Assembly (NCBI RefSeq): GCF_002077945.1
Contig: NZ_LVYD01000024.1
Location: 62,001 to 126,000 of the forward strand
Direction of reading: 5' to 3'
Source of the DNA: Niastella vici
GTDB lineage: Bacteria; Bacteroidota; Bacteroidia; Chitinophagales; Chitinophagaceae
Length of the DNA: 64,000 bases
Part shown: piece by piece, positions 53,401 through 61,578 of the stretch
How positions within the stretch are numbered: the first letter of the stretch is position 1
Layout of the letters: every line of letters starts with the position of its first letter
Program-made: the position numbers and the translations under genes
Notes under the pieces: model-generated
Told to the model about the DNA's origin: nothing
The model's input: the letters and a program-made list of their open reading frames with translations, nothing else
Databases searched by the model: none

Positions 53401-54003
53401 TTATTTATGTGCCAGCCAGGCAGCGAACAACAACAGGGCGCCTGCTGAATTGTCGTGCGAATAAAAATACTGGCGAATACTACGCGTGGCTTTTACGATA
53501 TGGTCATTGACGGTGGAAGTAGAAATCCCCAACAGGTTACTTACCTGTTCGTAGGTTTGCCCCTGCAATTTGCAGAGCTCAAACACCTGGCGGCGTGTGG
53601 GAGGTAAGGAAGCTACAGCTGCCTGCAGCAACTGCTCGTTCTCGCGGAATAAAAGGCTTTCTTCAATATGCGTATATTGTTCTGAGGCTGCGGCTTTTAC
53701 ATGTGCGTACAACACTTTATCGCGCCTCGCCTTCCGGTAAAAATCATACACCTTATTTTCTCCAATGCGAAACAGATAGGCGCGAATGCTGGTATGAATA
53801 TCGATGGTATTGCGCTTTTCCCAAACCACGATGAAGATATCCTGCAAAATCTCTTCGGCTGTTTCGGGATGCTTAACGAGTTTTAGCAGATTAACAAACA
53901 ACCGTTCACTATACAGGCTATATAACTGGTCAAAACATGCCTGGTCGCCTTGCCGTAAGCCGTTCAATAGTTGCTGTTCGTTATATGGAATTACCGTGGC
54001 CAA
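53401..54003 (-). CDS. ECF-type RNA polymerase sigma factor (SusCD cassette)
   Basis: A 200-residue sigma-70 family factor. Region 2: LYSLYSERLFVNLLKLV and AEEILQDIFIVVWEKRN; region 4: YEQVSNLLGISTSTVNDHIVKATRSIRQY. It is divergent in sequence from the factor at 21847. First gene of the cassette; fecR follows 70 bases downstream. An inverted repeat (AAAATAACA-N4-TGTTATTTT at 54058-54079) lies about 55 bases upstream of the start and may be an operator or regulatory hairpin. Confidence 0.94.
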   Translation of the reverse strand: MATVIPYNEQQLLNGLRQGDQACFDQLYSLYSERLFVNLLKLVKHPETAEEILQDIFIVVWEKRNTIDIHTSIRAYLFRIGENKVYDFYRKARRDKVLYAHVKAAASEQYTHIEESLLFRENEQLLQAAVASLPPTRRQVFELCKLQGQTYEQVSNLLGISTSTVNDHIVKATRSIRQYFYSHDNSAGALLLFAAWLAHK

Positions 54004-54057
54004 TAATTTAGGTGGGATGGGTCTTGTAAAATGGTCAGGTAGAATAAGGTTTACACG

Positions 54058-54079
54058 AAAATAACAATAATGTTATTTT
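54058..54079. promoter_or_regulatory. palindrome upstream of the ECF sigma gene
   Basis: AAAATAACA (54058-54066) and TGTTATTTT (54071-54079) form a perfect 9-bp inverted repeat with a 4-base centre. Position fits an operator; no regulator is known. Confidence 0.4.
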
Positions 54080-54112
54080 AATTTGAATTATTGCGGCTTT
54101 TTTTAGGCGGGG

Positions 54113-54763
54113 TTAAAACCCATGTAATACCAACCGGTCTTTATATTTTCCTTTTACAATTCTCCACATCACTCCATAGCCGCCTGCCCCATCGCCATTC
54201 ATGGCCTGGATATAAAGAATGTCGTTTGCCCCATCGTAATTAACTTTTGTATTATGCAGGCCTGGCTCAAAAAGGTCGTCGAAGGCAGTTTTAGGTAACT
54301 CAATTATTTTATTTCCCCGGGTAATTGTAATTGATTGGTATGCAAACCGGGGAACACCGCCATCGTTACCCCAATAGGTTTTGCCATTTATTAATTGGTT
54401 CTTTCCCTTATCAAATTTTTGCTTTGCTACTTTAACTCTAATCGAGTCCTTACCAAACATGTATGTACCATCGCTTTTTGAAAGAATGGGAAGTTCCCCG
54501 TATGCGGAGATCATTTTCAGCCGGTTATTATAAACATAGCCGTCAGGCTCCTCATTATTCTTTAAATAGAAAACGTCGACCCAATTCCCGTTGATTTCAC
54601 CACATAAAACAATACAACCATTCTCTAATTTATCAATTATGTTATTCCCCTTCTCTGGGTTAACCCTTACATTACAATAGCCATCTTTATCATCAATAAT
54701 GGCGAATTGTGCATTTACCAGCTTTACAAGAATAAGGAACAAAAAAGTACAGAAGATCTTCAT
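54113..54763 (-). CDS. secreted SH3-like hypothetical protein
   Basis: A 216-residue exported protein; the signal peptide MKIFCTFLFLILVKLVNAQ is placed by choosing the ATG at 54763 (frame open from 54793). Residues about 20-90 look like a bacterial SH3 domain (DKDGYCNVRVNPEKGNNIIDKL, NGNWVDVFY, DGYVYNNRLKMI), which in secreted proteins binds peptidoglycan or peptides. The second half (ITRGNKIIELPKTAFDDLF, YIQAMNGDGAGGYGVMWRI) is a separate beta domain without known match. It is divergent from the DUF1080 gene. Confidence 0.72.
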   Translation of the reverse strand: MKIFCTFLFLILVKLVNAQFAIIDDKDGYCNVRVNPEKGNNIIDKLENGCIVLCGEINGNWVDVFYLKNNEEPDGYVYNNRLKMISAYGELPILSKSDGTYMFGKDSIRVKVAKQKFDKGKNQLINGKTYWGNDGGVPRFAYQSITITRGNKIIELPKTAFDDLFEPGLHNTKVNYDGANDILYIQAMNGDGAGGYGVMWRIVKGKYKDRLVLHGF

Positions 54764-54868
54764 TGCCTGGGGATGTTGATTGAACGGTTCCAAATTAATA
54801 AATCAAATGGCAGTTTACCAGTATTTTTCTATATTTAGTACCACAATAACCTTATTAGTCACACTTAT

Positions 54869-55552
54869 ATGAAAAAATATTCCCTTCTAACGATCATTGC
54901 CATTAGCACTATCTTTAGCACTGCCCGCTCACAGGCCATTCCTTTGGCGCTGTTCAATGGGGAGAACCTGCGGGGATGGCATGCAGATGTTCCGGCTATG
55001 GACACGAACACTACTGTGAAAAGCCCTTTTATCGTGCGCAATGGTATGCTGGTAAGCCTGGGCGAACCGAGGGGACATTTAATTACAGATTCAGTATACC
55101 AAAATTACCGGTTGCGGGTAGAATACCGTTTTCCCGGCAAACCCGGCAACTGCGGGGTACTTGTTTTTGCTTCAACACCCCGGGCACTCTACCAAATGTT
55201 CCCCAAATCAATAGAGGTGCAAATGGAACATAATAATGCCGGTGATTTCTGGTGTATTCAGGAAGATATAACAGTGCCCGACATGGAGAAACGCCGCGGC
55301 CCTAAAACTGAATGGGGTGTTTCGGAAGGGAAAAAGCGCCGCATCCTGAACCTGACAGATAGTTCTGAAAAACCATTAGGCCAATGGAATACGATGGTCA
55401 TTGAATGCAAAGGCAATACTATAAAAGTATGGGTGAATAATGACCTGGTGAATGATGGCTATAACTGCACTGCCGCAAAAGGACAAATAGCCTTGCAGGC
55501 GGAAGGTTCAGAAGTAGAGTTCCGCAAAATTGAAATGACGCCTTTAAAATAA
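54869..55552 (+). CDS. DUF1080 family secreted protein (3-keto-disaccharide hydrolase-like)
   Basis: A 227-residue exported protein with a signal peptide ending near ARSQA. The laminin-G/concanavalin-like beta-sandwich of DUF1080 covers the mature part: PLALFNGENLRGWHAD, the FIVRNGMLVSLGEPRGHLIT strand pair, NYRLRVEYRFPGKPGNCGVLVF, SIEVQME and NTMVIECKGNTIKVWVNNDLVN. Family members act on 3-keto-glycosides or related sugars. Its stop codon is one base from the stop of the convergent HxlR gene, with no terminator between. Confidence 0.9.
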   Translation: MKKYSLLTIIAISTIFSTARSQAIPLALFNGENLRGWHADVPAMDTNTTVKSPFIVRNGMLVSLGEPRGHLITDSVYQNYRLRVEYRFPGKPGNCGVLVFASTPRALYQMFPKSIEVQMEHNNAGDFWCIQEDITVPDMEKRRGPKTEWGVSEGKKRRILNLTDSSEKPLGQWNTMVIECKGNTIKVWVNNDLVNDGYNCTAAKGQIALQAEGSEVEFRKIEMTPLK

Positions 55553-55553
55553 A

Positions 55554-55952
55554 TTACTCCACCGGAAAATCTTTCATCTGTTTCGAGAAGGTCTTTCCCA
55601 GCCGGCCGCTGTTGTTTACGGCCCATTCAGCCATGGCATAAAGTACCGGTCTTAATGCTTTACCTGATTTTGACAGCTCATACGTAACATAAGGCGGTAC
55701 CACCGGCTTCGACTTTCTAATCAGCAATCCGTCGTTTTCGAGTTGCTTTAATTGTTGTATCAGTACCTTTTCGGTAATGGTAGGGATCGATCGCTTCAAT
55801 TCATTATACCGTTTTGTTCCGGATAATAAATTGAACAAAATGATCGGTTTCCAGTAACCGCCAACCTTCTCCATTACAAACGTTACCGGGCAGGCTACAA
55901 ATGCCTGGCTTTTATTTTCCTGAACAGTAGATGCTTCTTTAATGGCTGCCAT
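55554..55952 (-). CDS. HxlR family transcriptional regulator
   Basis: A 132-residue winged-helix regulator. The HxlR core is CPVTFVMEKVGGYWKPIILFNLLSG, then RYNELKRSIPTITEKVLIQQLKQLENDGLL (recognition helix) and VTYELSKSGKALRPVL. A Cys before the first helix (ACPV) is the position used for redox sensing in this family. The longer frame to 55985 is unlikely because the promoter's -7 box lies at 55983-55990; ATG 55952 or 55961 fits. It likely represses the divergent NmrA-type gene and itself. Confidence 0.88.
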   Translation of the reverse strand: MAAIKEASTVQENKSQAFVACPVTFVMEKVGGYWKPIILFNLLSGTKRYNELKRSIPTITEKVLIQQLKQLENDGLLIRKSKPVVPPYVTYELSKSGKALRPVLYAMAEWAVNNSGRLGKTFSKQMKDFPVE

Positions 55953-55960
55953 AGTATACA

Positions 55961-55990
55961 TACTTTGGGGTAAGTACTTGTACAAAAGTA
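55961..55990. promoter_or_regulatory. tandem HxlR-type operator candidates
   Basis: TACT-N8-AGTA occurs twice: 55961-55976 and 55975-55990. The second overlaps the HxlR gene's own -7 box. From general knowledge, HxlR-family YodB binds TACT-N7-AGTA, one base shorter. Confidence 0.5.
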
Positions 55991-56008
55991 AGTATCATTT
56001 TAAGTTTG
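55978..56008 (+). promoter_or_regulatory. promoter of the NmrA-type gene
   Basis: TTG at 55978-55980, a 20-base spacer and TAAGTTTG at 56001-56008 (full consensus match), 25 bases before the ATG. Confidence 0.7.
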
Positions 56009-56013
56009 TGCAA
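55983..56013 (-). promoter_or_regulatory. promoter of the HxlR gene
   Basis: Minus-strand TTG (56013-56011), a 20-base spacer and TACTTTTG (55990-55983; full consensus match). It overlaps the divergent promoter almost completely. Confidence 0.7.
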
Positions 56014-56033
56014 CAAAACAAACAAATATTAAA

Positions 56034-56927
56034 ATGAAAATCACCATTACAGGTTCTTTAGGAAATATCAGCCGGCCGCTTACCCAACAATTAGTAGCAC
56101 AGGGCCATAACGTATCGGTTATCAGCTCCAATGCGGCAAAAGCCGATGATATTAAAAAACTGGGGGCTACTCCCCTGACCGGTTCTGTAGAAGACTATGA
56201 CTTTGTAAAGCAGTCGTTCCAGGGAAGCGATGCCGTTTACCTGATGATACCCCCTAATTTCAGCGCCCCCGATTACAAAGCGTTTACTATTGCCGTGGGT
56301 AAGAATTATGCAAAAGCCGTACAGGAAACCGGTATTCAGCATGTAGTGAATTTAAGCAGTTCCGGTTCTGCCCTGGCAGGCCACCCACCGCTTACTAATT
56401 ATCAGAACCTGGAAACCTGGCTCGACGAATTACCAGCTATCAATGTATTGCACCTGCGGCCCGGCGGTTTTTATTCCAATTTTTTTGGCAGTATTGGCTT
56501 AATAAAATACCAGGGTATTATCGGTAACAATTTCGGTGAAGATATCAACATGGTTATGTCGCACCCCGAAGACATTGCCGATGCGGCAGCAGCAGCTTTG
56601 CACACGCTTTCATTCAAAGGAAAGAATATTCAATACATTGTTAGTGATACAAAAAGCGGCCGGGAAGTAGCTGAGTTATTAGGCACTGCCATCGGCAAGC
56701 CTGAATTAAAATGGATCCCCTTTTCTGACGAACAATTATTGCAGGGTTTGCTACAGAACGGGTTTTCAAAAGATGCGGCGCAACACTATATAGTTGATAT
56801 GGGTATAGCCATCAGGGAAGGACTGCTTGCCAAACACTACCAACAAAATACGCATGCTATTACTGGCAGGCGGAGCTTTGCTGAATTTGCACCCGTATTT
56901 GCCCGGGCCTATCAATACGGCGGGTAA
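56034..56927 (+). CDS. NmrA-family NAD(P)-binding protein
   Basis: A 297-residue atypical short-chain dehydrogenase of the NmrA/QorB type. The nucleotide-binding start is MKITITGSLGNISRPLTQQLVAQGH, in which the usual GxxGxxG reads GSLGNIS, followed by DAVYLMIPPNF and GIQHVVNLSSSGS. Downstream domain motifs include LRPGGFYSNFF and HPEDIADAAAAAL. Members act as NADPH-dependent quinone or carbonyl reductases or as redox sensors. The divergent HxlR partner suggests induction by electrophiles or quinones. The stop is four bases from the stop of the next convergent gene. Confidence 0.9.
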   Translation: MKITITGSLGNISRPLTQQLVAQGHNVSVISSNAAKADDIKKLGATPLTGSVEDYDFVKQSFQGSDAVYLMIPPNFSAPDYKAFTIAVGKNYAKAVQETGIQHVVNLSSSGSALAGHPPLTNYQNLETWLDELPAINVLHLRPGGFYSNFFGSIGLIKYQGIIGNNFGEDINMVMSHPEDIADAAAAALHTLSFKGKNIQYIVSDTKSGREVAELLGTAIGKPELKWIPFSDEQLLQGLLQNGFSKDAAQHYIVDMGIAIREGLLAKHYQQNTHAITGRRSFAEFAPVFARAYQYGG

Positions 56928-56931
56928 ATTG

Positions 56932-57609
56932 TTATTTAAGCTGTACATGAATATGATCATCGTGCCGCACTGCCTGGCAGCCATGGAACCGTATTTTATC
57001 GCTGGTTAATTGCAGGCGCAATTTCAGATGAGGTTCTATAAATATTTTGCCGATCCTGTTATCGTGGGCAAATAATTCAACGAGGGATCTTGTTTTTTCA
57101 GGATAAAATACAAAATCCTTCTTTCTACCCTGCGGCATCAGGCTTTTCAGTAAACTATATTGCCAGTATCCCTGTTGCACGCAAAAATCAGTCGTATTCT
57201 TTTCGGCAGCTGTAGGTTCTTCACAAATACCATAGCCAATGGGTGATGGCGTAGCATTGGTTTCCTGTAACGATTGCTTGTCTTTATAACAGAATGCCAG
57301 GTCCATTTTCTTTCCATCGTTATGGCTCAGATGCGGAAATAATGGAAAGCCATTAACAAATGGGAAGTTTGCATCTAAATAATTAATTACTGTACCCGGG
57401 TACTTTTTGTTCATTTCACTGGCCACGCTATATGCAACATTCCTCAAATCTTTTCTCACATAATTCCTGTTTAACAAACAGGTCATAAATGTTAAAGGCC
57501 GCAGGTTATTTGTAGCCGTAACCGGAAGTTGTACGCGGCCAAATGGTTTGGCCAATACAGGTACAATGATAAAGGTCGTCAGTAAGTAGAGCACAATAAA
57601 TGTCAGCAA
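56932..57609 (-). CDS. LAS-type zinc peptidase-like membrane protein
   Basis: A 225-residue protein with an N-terminal membrane helix (residues 2-20) and a periplasmic domain. H96 and D103 (SHNDGKKMD, spacing H-x6-D) and H219-x-H221 (HDDHIHVQL) match the zinc-ligand pattern H-x6-D ... H-x-H of the lysostaphin/D-Ala-D-Ala/MepA (LAS) peptidase fold. So it may be a peptidoglycan endopeptidase; this is inference from pattern. Start: only a TTG at 57609 is available before the helix, and it overlaps the stop of the hydrolase remnant, so translation is probably coupled. The N-terminus may be shortened by the same rearrangement that cut the hydrolase. Confidence 0.7.
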   Translation of the reverse strand: MLTFIVLYLLTTFIIVPVLAKPFGRVQLPVTATNNLRPLTFMTCLLNRNYVRKDLRNVAYSVASEMNKKYPGTVINYLDANFPFVNGFPLFPHLSHNDGKKMDLAFCYKDKQSLQETNATPSPIGYGICEEPTAAEKNTTDFCVQQGYWQYSLLKSLMPQGRKKDFVFYPEKTRSLVELFAHDNRIGKIFIEPHLKLRLQLTSDKIRFHGCQAVRHDDHIHVQLK

Positions 57610-57887
57610 TTTACAAAGCCCCAGGAATCGAGTGCTCCGCCATTGCCGTGTAAATAAAATATCAGCCCTTTTGAACTGTCTGCTTTAAACAACAGTCCAT
57701 GTAGATGTGTATTGTCATTCGTTACTAGGTTAAGCTCTTCAAATGGTTGCGCAAACCCAAAACGGTAATTTTTATCCAGCTTTTGTGGAAAGAAGATCAG
57801 TTTCTCCTGATATACATATAACAATGCACAAATAACAAAGTATACCGCAGCGATTATTATGATAGCCTTTATGATCATTCGTTTCAT
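57603..57887 (-). pseudogene. truncated alpha/beta-hydrolase (N-terminal remnant)
   Basis: Ninety-four residues match the start of the YfhR/BEM46-like membrane-anchored alpha/beta-hydrolases: a membrane helix (IIIIAAVYFVICALLYVY), QEKLIFFPQKLD, the FEELNL strand and the oxyanion motif FYLHGNGGALDSWG. It stops after SWGFVNC, so the nucleophile elbow, Asp and His of the catalytic triad are all missing. No continuation is visible in any frame downstream, because the LAS-type gene takes over. A deletion joining two genes explains it best. The remnant still sits in an operon (nine bases after the 57897 gene) and may serve only for translational coupling. Confidence 0.75.
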
Positions 57888-57896
57888 GAAGTGTTT

Positions 57897-58658
57897 TTAC
57901 TTAATCTCTCTTAATTTGATTACAGAATGATCCTGACCTTTCAACAATAAACGTAGAAAGAGGCCACATTCTTCGGTGTCTCCACATATTTGAACATTAT
58001 CAACGACATACGTCCAGTCGCCGCTTTTAAATGTCCAGCTCCATCCGCCCTGGGAGCCATGCATTTCTTCAATGCCATTATATAGAACGATATCCGGTTG
58101 GTCAATCATTTTCTTTCCCTTGCTCCAACAGCTATATCTCACTCCCTTTTCAGTTTCATCAATTCTTATCAATAACTTCTCTGATCTGGCAACCAGCCTG
58201 TTTTCTTTCCAGTCTTTAACATCGGGATGCATCTCCTTTTTAATTTTGGCTTTCAAGGCCTGCTTCAATTGTTGCTCTTCTGCTGAACTATAGTTAATCG
58301 CAATAATTTTACCTTTCTCATTTATCCAGATCTCACCATTAAGACCACCACCTACTAACCCATAATCTCCATTGTGTTGGAAAATTATGTTGTCATTATA
58401 TTGTTTCAACTGGTCTTTAAATACTTTGTCGAATAGTATCTTGTAGTAGGAAACAAATTCAGCAGCGCTGGTTATATCGGGCAACGGGTTTTCCCGCTTC
58501 ACCGGATAGGCTATTAACTTCGACAATTCTTTTGCATTGCCTGTTTCAATCAGCTTAACTATTTGCCTGTAACGATTGACAATAAATGAATCGATGGATC
58601 CCTGACAGGTAAGGCTCAAAAAGAGAACAGCGATTACGCTTATAACAAAATTTTTCAT
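57897..58658 (-). CDS. secreted hypothetical protein
   Basis: A 253-residue protein with an N-terminal signal (MKNFVISVIAVLFLSLTCQG); the Cys in LTC could be a lipobox but the spacing is marginal. Two parts: an N-terminal helical/NTF2-like domain (YRQIVKLIETGNAKELSKLIAYPV ... GLNGEIWINEKGKIIAINY) and a C-terminal domain with KKMIDQPDIVLYNGIEEMHGSQGG and two Cys (QICGDTEECG) that may form a disulfide. First gene of a three-gene unit with the hydrolase remnant and the LAS-type protein. Function unknown. Confidence 0.7.
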   Translation of the reverse strand: MKNFVISVIAVLFLSLTCQGSIDSFIVNRYRQIVKLIETGNAKELSKLIAYPVKRENPLPDITSAAEFVSYYKILFDKVFKDQLKQYNDNIIFQHNGDYGLVGGGLNGEIWINEKGKIIAINYSSAEEQQLKQALKAKIKKEMHPDVKDWKENRLVARSEKLLIRIDETEKGVRYSCWSKGKKMIDQPDIVLYNGIEEMHGSQGGWSWTFKSGDWTYVVDNVQICGDTEECGLFLRLLLKGQDHSVIKLREIK

Positions 58659-58708
58659 GACCGGAATATAAAGGCTGGGTTAACGCTTAAATATACGCTG
58701 ATAACCCC

Positions 58709-58748
58709 AAATAAAAAACCCTCCTACCGGCCAGGCCGGTAGGAGGGT
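58709..58748 (-). terminator. very strong terminator of the metzincin gene
   Basis: A near-perfect palindrome: ACCCTCCTACCGGCC (58718-58732) faces GGCCGGTAGGAGGGT (58734-58748). On the minus strand TTTTTTATTT follows. Confidence 0.92.
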
Positions 58749-58764
58749 CATTCACCTTCAATCT

Positions 58765-61578
58765 TTATTTAATGAACCGGCCGGAAACAATCTTTCCGTT
58801 CTTGATAACCGTTACTGTATACACACCTGCTGAAAGCCGCGTTACATTTATCCGGTTATTGGTATTCCTTGTCTGGAACACTTCTCTTCCGGAGAAATCA
58901 TACACTTTTATCAGGGCGCCTGTCAGGTCTTCCGTACTCCGGAACCGCAATTCATTCAATACAGGGTTCGGATAAACCTGAAGGGTGTTATTGGCTGTTA
59001 TCAATCCTGTTTGTGGCTTAGCCGGCGCTACCGCATACACCTTCACGGAAGAAGCAACATCATTAAAGCCATTGGTCACCAAACATGAATTGTCGGCGCC
59101 AAACGACTGGGAATTACCCAGGAAATTATCATCGGCATACAATTGTATCTGATAACCGCTGTTCACCTTCAATGATGAAATTTCGTCATTGGCAATACCC
59201 AGAGCCTGCAACTGCGTGAGGGTATAGGTGCCCGGAGCCAGTGCGGTTGAAGTACCGCCATAGCTGCAATCTTTATACACCGTAGCTCCTGTAACCGCAC
59301 CTACTGCACTTACTTTTAATGAAGAGGTAAGATCATTAAAACTGTTTGCCGTTAAACAGGTATTGTCGGCCGTAATGGTCACGGAAGTTCCTGCAAAATC
59401 ATTATCTGCAAACAACTGCACCTGGTAGCCGGCGCTCACTTTCAATGATGAAATAGCATCGTTGGAAACACCGAGACTTTGTAACTGGCTTAAAGTGTAA
59501 TTGCCTGGCAACAGCCCTACCGCAGTTCCATTATAATTGCAATCTGAATATACAGTGGCCACCGGTACATTGGTGACCGTAATGGTTACCTGTGCCGATG
59601 ATTGTCCGCCGCGGTCATCAGTAGCTATGGCTGTCAGCGTGTACGAACCGGTTGCTACATTGCTCCAGCTATATGAATAAGGGGAGGCTGTTGCTTCACC
59701 CAGTTTGGTACCGCCATTGTAAAACTCCACTTTACTGATGGTACCATCTGCATCTGAGGCATTCACGGTAATACCAACAGTAGCCGGAGCGAGGTACTGA
59801 CCACCCGAAGCTGGTTTTACAAAGCTTACAGCAGGCGCCTGGTTAGTCAGCGATCTGATGCGAAGCGAAGAAATAGAATCATTCAGATTATTACTTACCA
59901 AACAGGCGGTATTGGCGGTAAATGCGGTATAACTGCCTTGCAGGGCATTGTTCTTATACAGCAATACTTCATAGCCGCTATTGATGGTGAAAGAAGAAAT
60001 GTCTTTGTCGGCTATACCGCTTGCCACCAGGTCCTGCACGGTATAAGCTCCGGGCGCCAGGCTTACAGCATAGCTGCCTGAATAATTGCAATCTTTATAA
60101 AAAGTGGTTACGGAGTTTGCCGCACCACCGGTTATAGTACCGCTGATTGAATAATAACCCAGGGAGCCATAATTGGTATAACCTGTAGTGGCGGGGTCAC
60201 CATAGCCTACACCGGTAACAGAGATATAATAAGTTCCTGCTGCCAGGGTGGCGCTCAGGCCGGCCGACAAATCATCAGGGTTCGACGAAGCAATAAAAGT
60301 ACCTGCATTGTCATATAAAGTTGCCAGCACATCAAGATTGGGATGGTTAGCTGCCGGGTTGATGTTCAACGAAACCGCCCCACCAGTTGTAGTGAATGAA
60401 AAATAGTCCACATCGCTGGTGGTTTCAATAATTCCAGAAATAAAAGCGCTTCCGGTTCCGCTTACCGACAATGCCTTCGCAGCCGTTCTCGTATTGCCAT
60501 AGTCGTCAGTACGGTACCCTACTCCATTGGCTGTATTGGAAATGATTGCCAGGTCGTCCTGTGTTTGGCTGGGGTTGGCATATTCGCCCTTGCTCCATTG
60601 AACGATGGGCACATAATAACCGGCTCCCATAATGGGCGCCCAGTTCCCCTGCCCCAGGTAATATTCTTCAACCGGGCTTGTTCTGCCATCGTGGCTCAAT
60701 CCAAAGGTGTGACCTACTTCATGAGCTGCTGCGTCACCAGCACCTTTAACGCCACCATTAAAAACCCAACAGGGCGTTTCATTACCCCAGGTAAAGGAAT
60801 TCAGAAATGCCACACCGCCCGCGCCGGGCGCTGCTGTATTGGTAGGTGTAAAAATGCAACGCATGCGTCTGTTGGCCGGATACGTATTATACACGGCTTC
60901 GCTGGTAGTGATATTCAATTTGAAAGGGCTGTAGTCTTCACTGATCAATTGCCACACTTCATATTTTTCAGCATCGGTCAATGTAGATGCTGCCGCATCA
61001 ATAGGGTTGCCGCTGTTCCAGGCGGTTCCTGATACATACTGTCCGTCGAAGTCGAGCAAAACGCAGCCATTGGCGTTTGAATAACTTTGCAGGCTGTACA
61101 ATTGCCCGGTGGTTAATGCAGCTGCTGCAGCGCTGGTGCTGGCGCTTGCCGGCGCCTTGTCAAAATCTATACACAACACTTTGTGAATATCTGTTTCAGT
61201 AATGTACACATTGCCGTTATCATCGGAAGAATACGTGTAGGCTTTTTTACTGTTACGTAAAATGATGTTCCCCTGAACGCTGGTTCCTTCAATACGGATA
61301 AAAAAGGAAGAGCCCGGTACGTTCTCAATTTCACCTACAAAAAATTCCTGTGTGGCCGACAGTGATTGCCGGAAGTTTATTTTACCGGGCAGTGAATCGG
61401 TACCACTGGTGCGCAACGACAGCCTGCCTGCGCTACGTTGCTGCGGTGAGGTATTGATCTGTTTGCGAAAAGAAGCCAGCACATCTGATGCAGCGCCCAG
61501 CTTTACCGGTTTTACCTGGCTATAGCCGGCCATGCCCAGCAGCAATGTGCCAATGAGCCAAAGAGAGAGTTTTTTCAT
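58765..61578 (-). CDS. T9SS-exported metzincin protease with three beta/gamma-crystallin-like modules
   Basis: A 937-residue secreted protease. Signal peptide (to about residue 20), propeptide-like region, then the catalytic domain with the metzincin zinc motif HEVGHTFGLSHD (286-297; Glu287 catalytic). A pre-peptidase C-terminal (PPC)-type beta domain follows (LDVLATLYDNAG ... YYISVTG), then a crystallin-like module (YKDCNYSGSYAVSLAPGAYT), an Ig-like module (VSFVKPASGGQYLAPATV), and two more crystallin-like modules (YSDCNYNGTAVGLLPGNYT, YKDCSYGGTSTALAPGTYT). It ends in a T9SS sorting domain (LQVYPNPVLNELRF). The crystallin-like modules probably bind calcium and stabilise the enzyme outside the cell. 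Confidence 0.88.
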   Translation of the reverse strand: MKKLSLWLIGTLLLGMAGYSQVKPVKLGAASDVLASFRKQINTSPQQRSAGRLSLRTSGTDSLPGKINFRQSLSATQEFFVGEIENVPGSSFFIRIEGTSVQGNIILRNSKKAYTYSSDDNGNVYITETDIHKVLCIDFDKAPASASTSAAAAALTTGQLYSLQSYSNANGCVLLDFDGQYVSGTAWNSGNPIDAAASTLTDAEKYEVWQLISEDYSPFKLNITTSEAVYNTYPANRRMRCIFTPTNTAAPGAGGVAFLNSFTWGNETPCWVFNGGVKGAGDAAAHEVGHTFGLSHDGRTSPVEEYYLGQGNWAPIMGAGYYVPIVQWSKGEYANPSQTQDDLAIISNTANGVGYRTDDYGNTRTAAKALSVSGTGSAFISGIIETTSDVDYFSFTTTGGAVSLNINPAANHPNLDVLATLYDNAGTFIASSNPDDLSAGLSATLAAGTYYISVTGVGYGDPATTGYTNYGSLGYYSISGTITGGAANSVTTFYKDCNYSGSYAVSLAPGAYTVQDLVASGIADKDISSFTINSGYEVLLYKNNALQGSYTAFTANTACLVSNNLNDSISSLRIRSLTNQAPAVSFVKPASGGQYLAPATVGITVNASDADGTISKVEFYNGGTKLGEATASPYSYSWSNVATGSYTLTAIATDDRGGQSSAQVTITVTNVPVATVYSDCNYNGTAVGLLPGNYTLSQLQSLGVSNDAISSLKVSAGYQVQLFADNDFAGTSVTITADNTCLTANSFNDLTSSLKVSAVGAVTGATVYKDCSYGGTSTALAPGTYTLTQLQALGIANDEISSLKVNSGYQIQLYADDNFLGNSQSFGADNSCLVTNGFNDVASSVKVYAVAPAKPQTGLITANNTLQVYPNPVLNELRFRSTEDLTGALIKVYDFSGREVFQTRNTNNRINVTRLSAGVYTVTVIKNGKIVSGRFIK

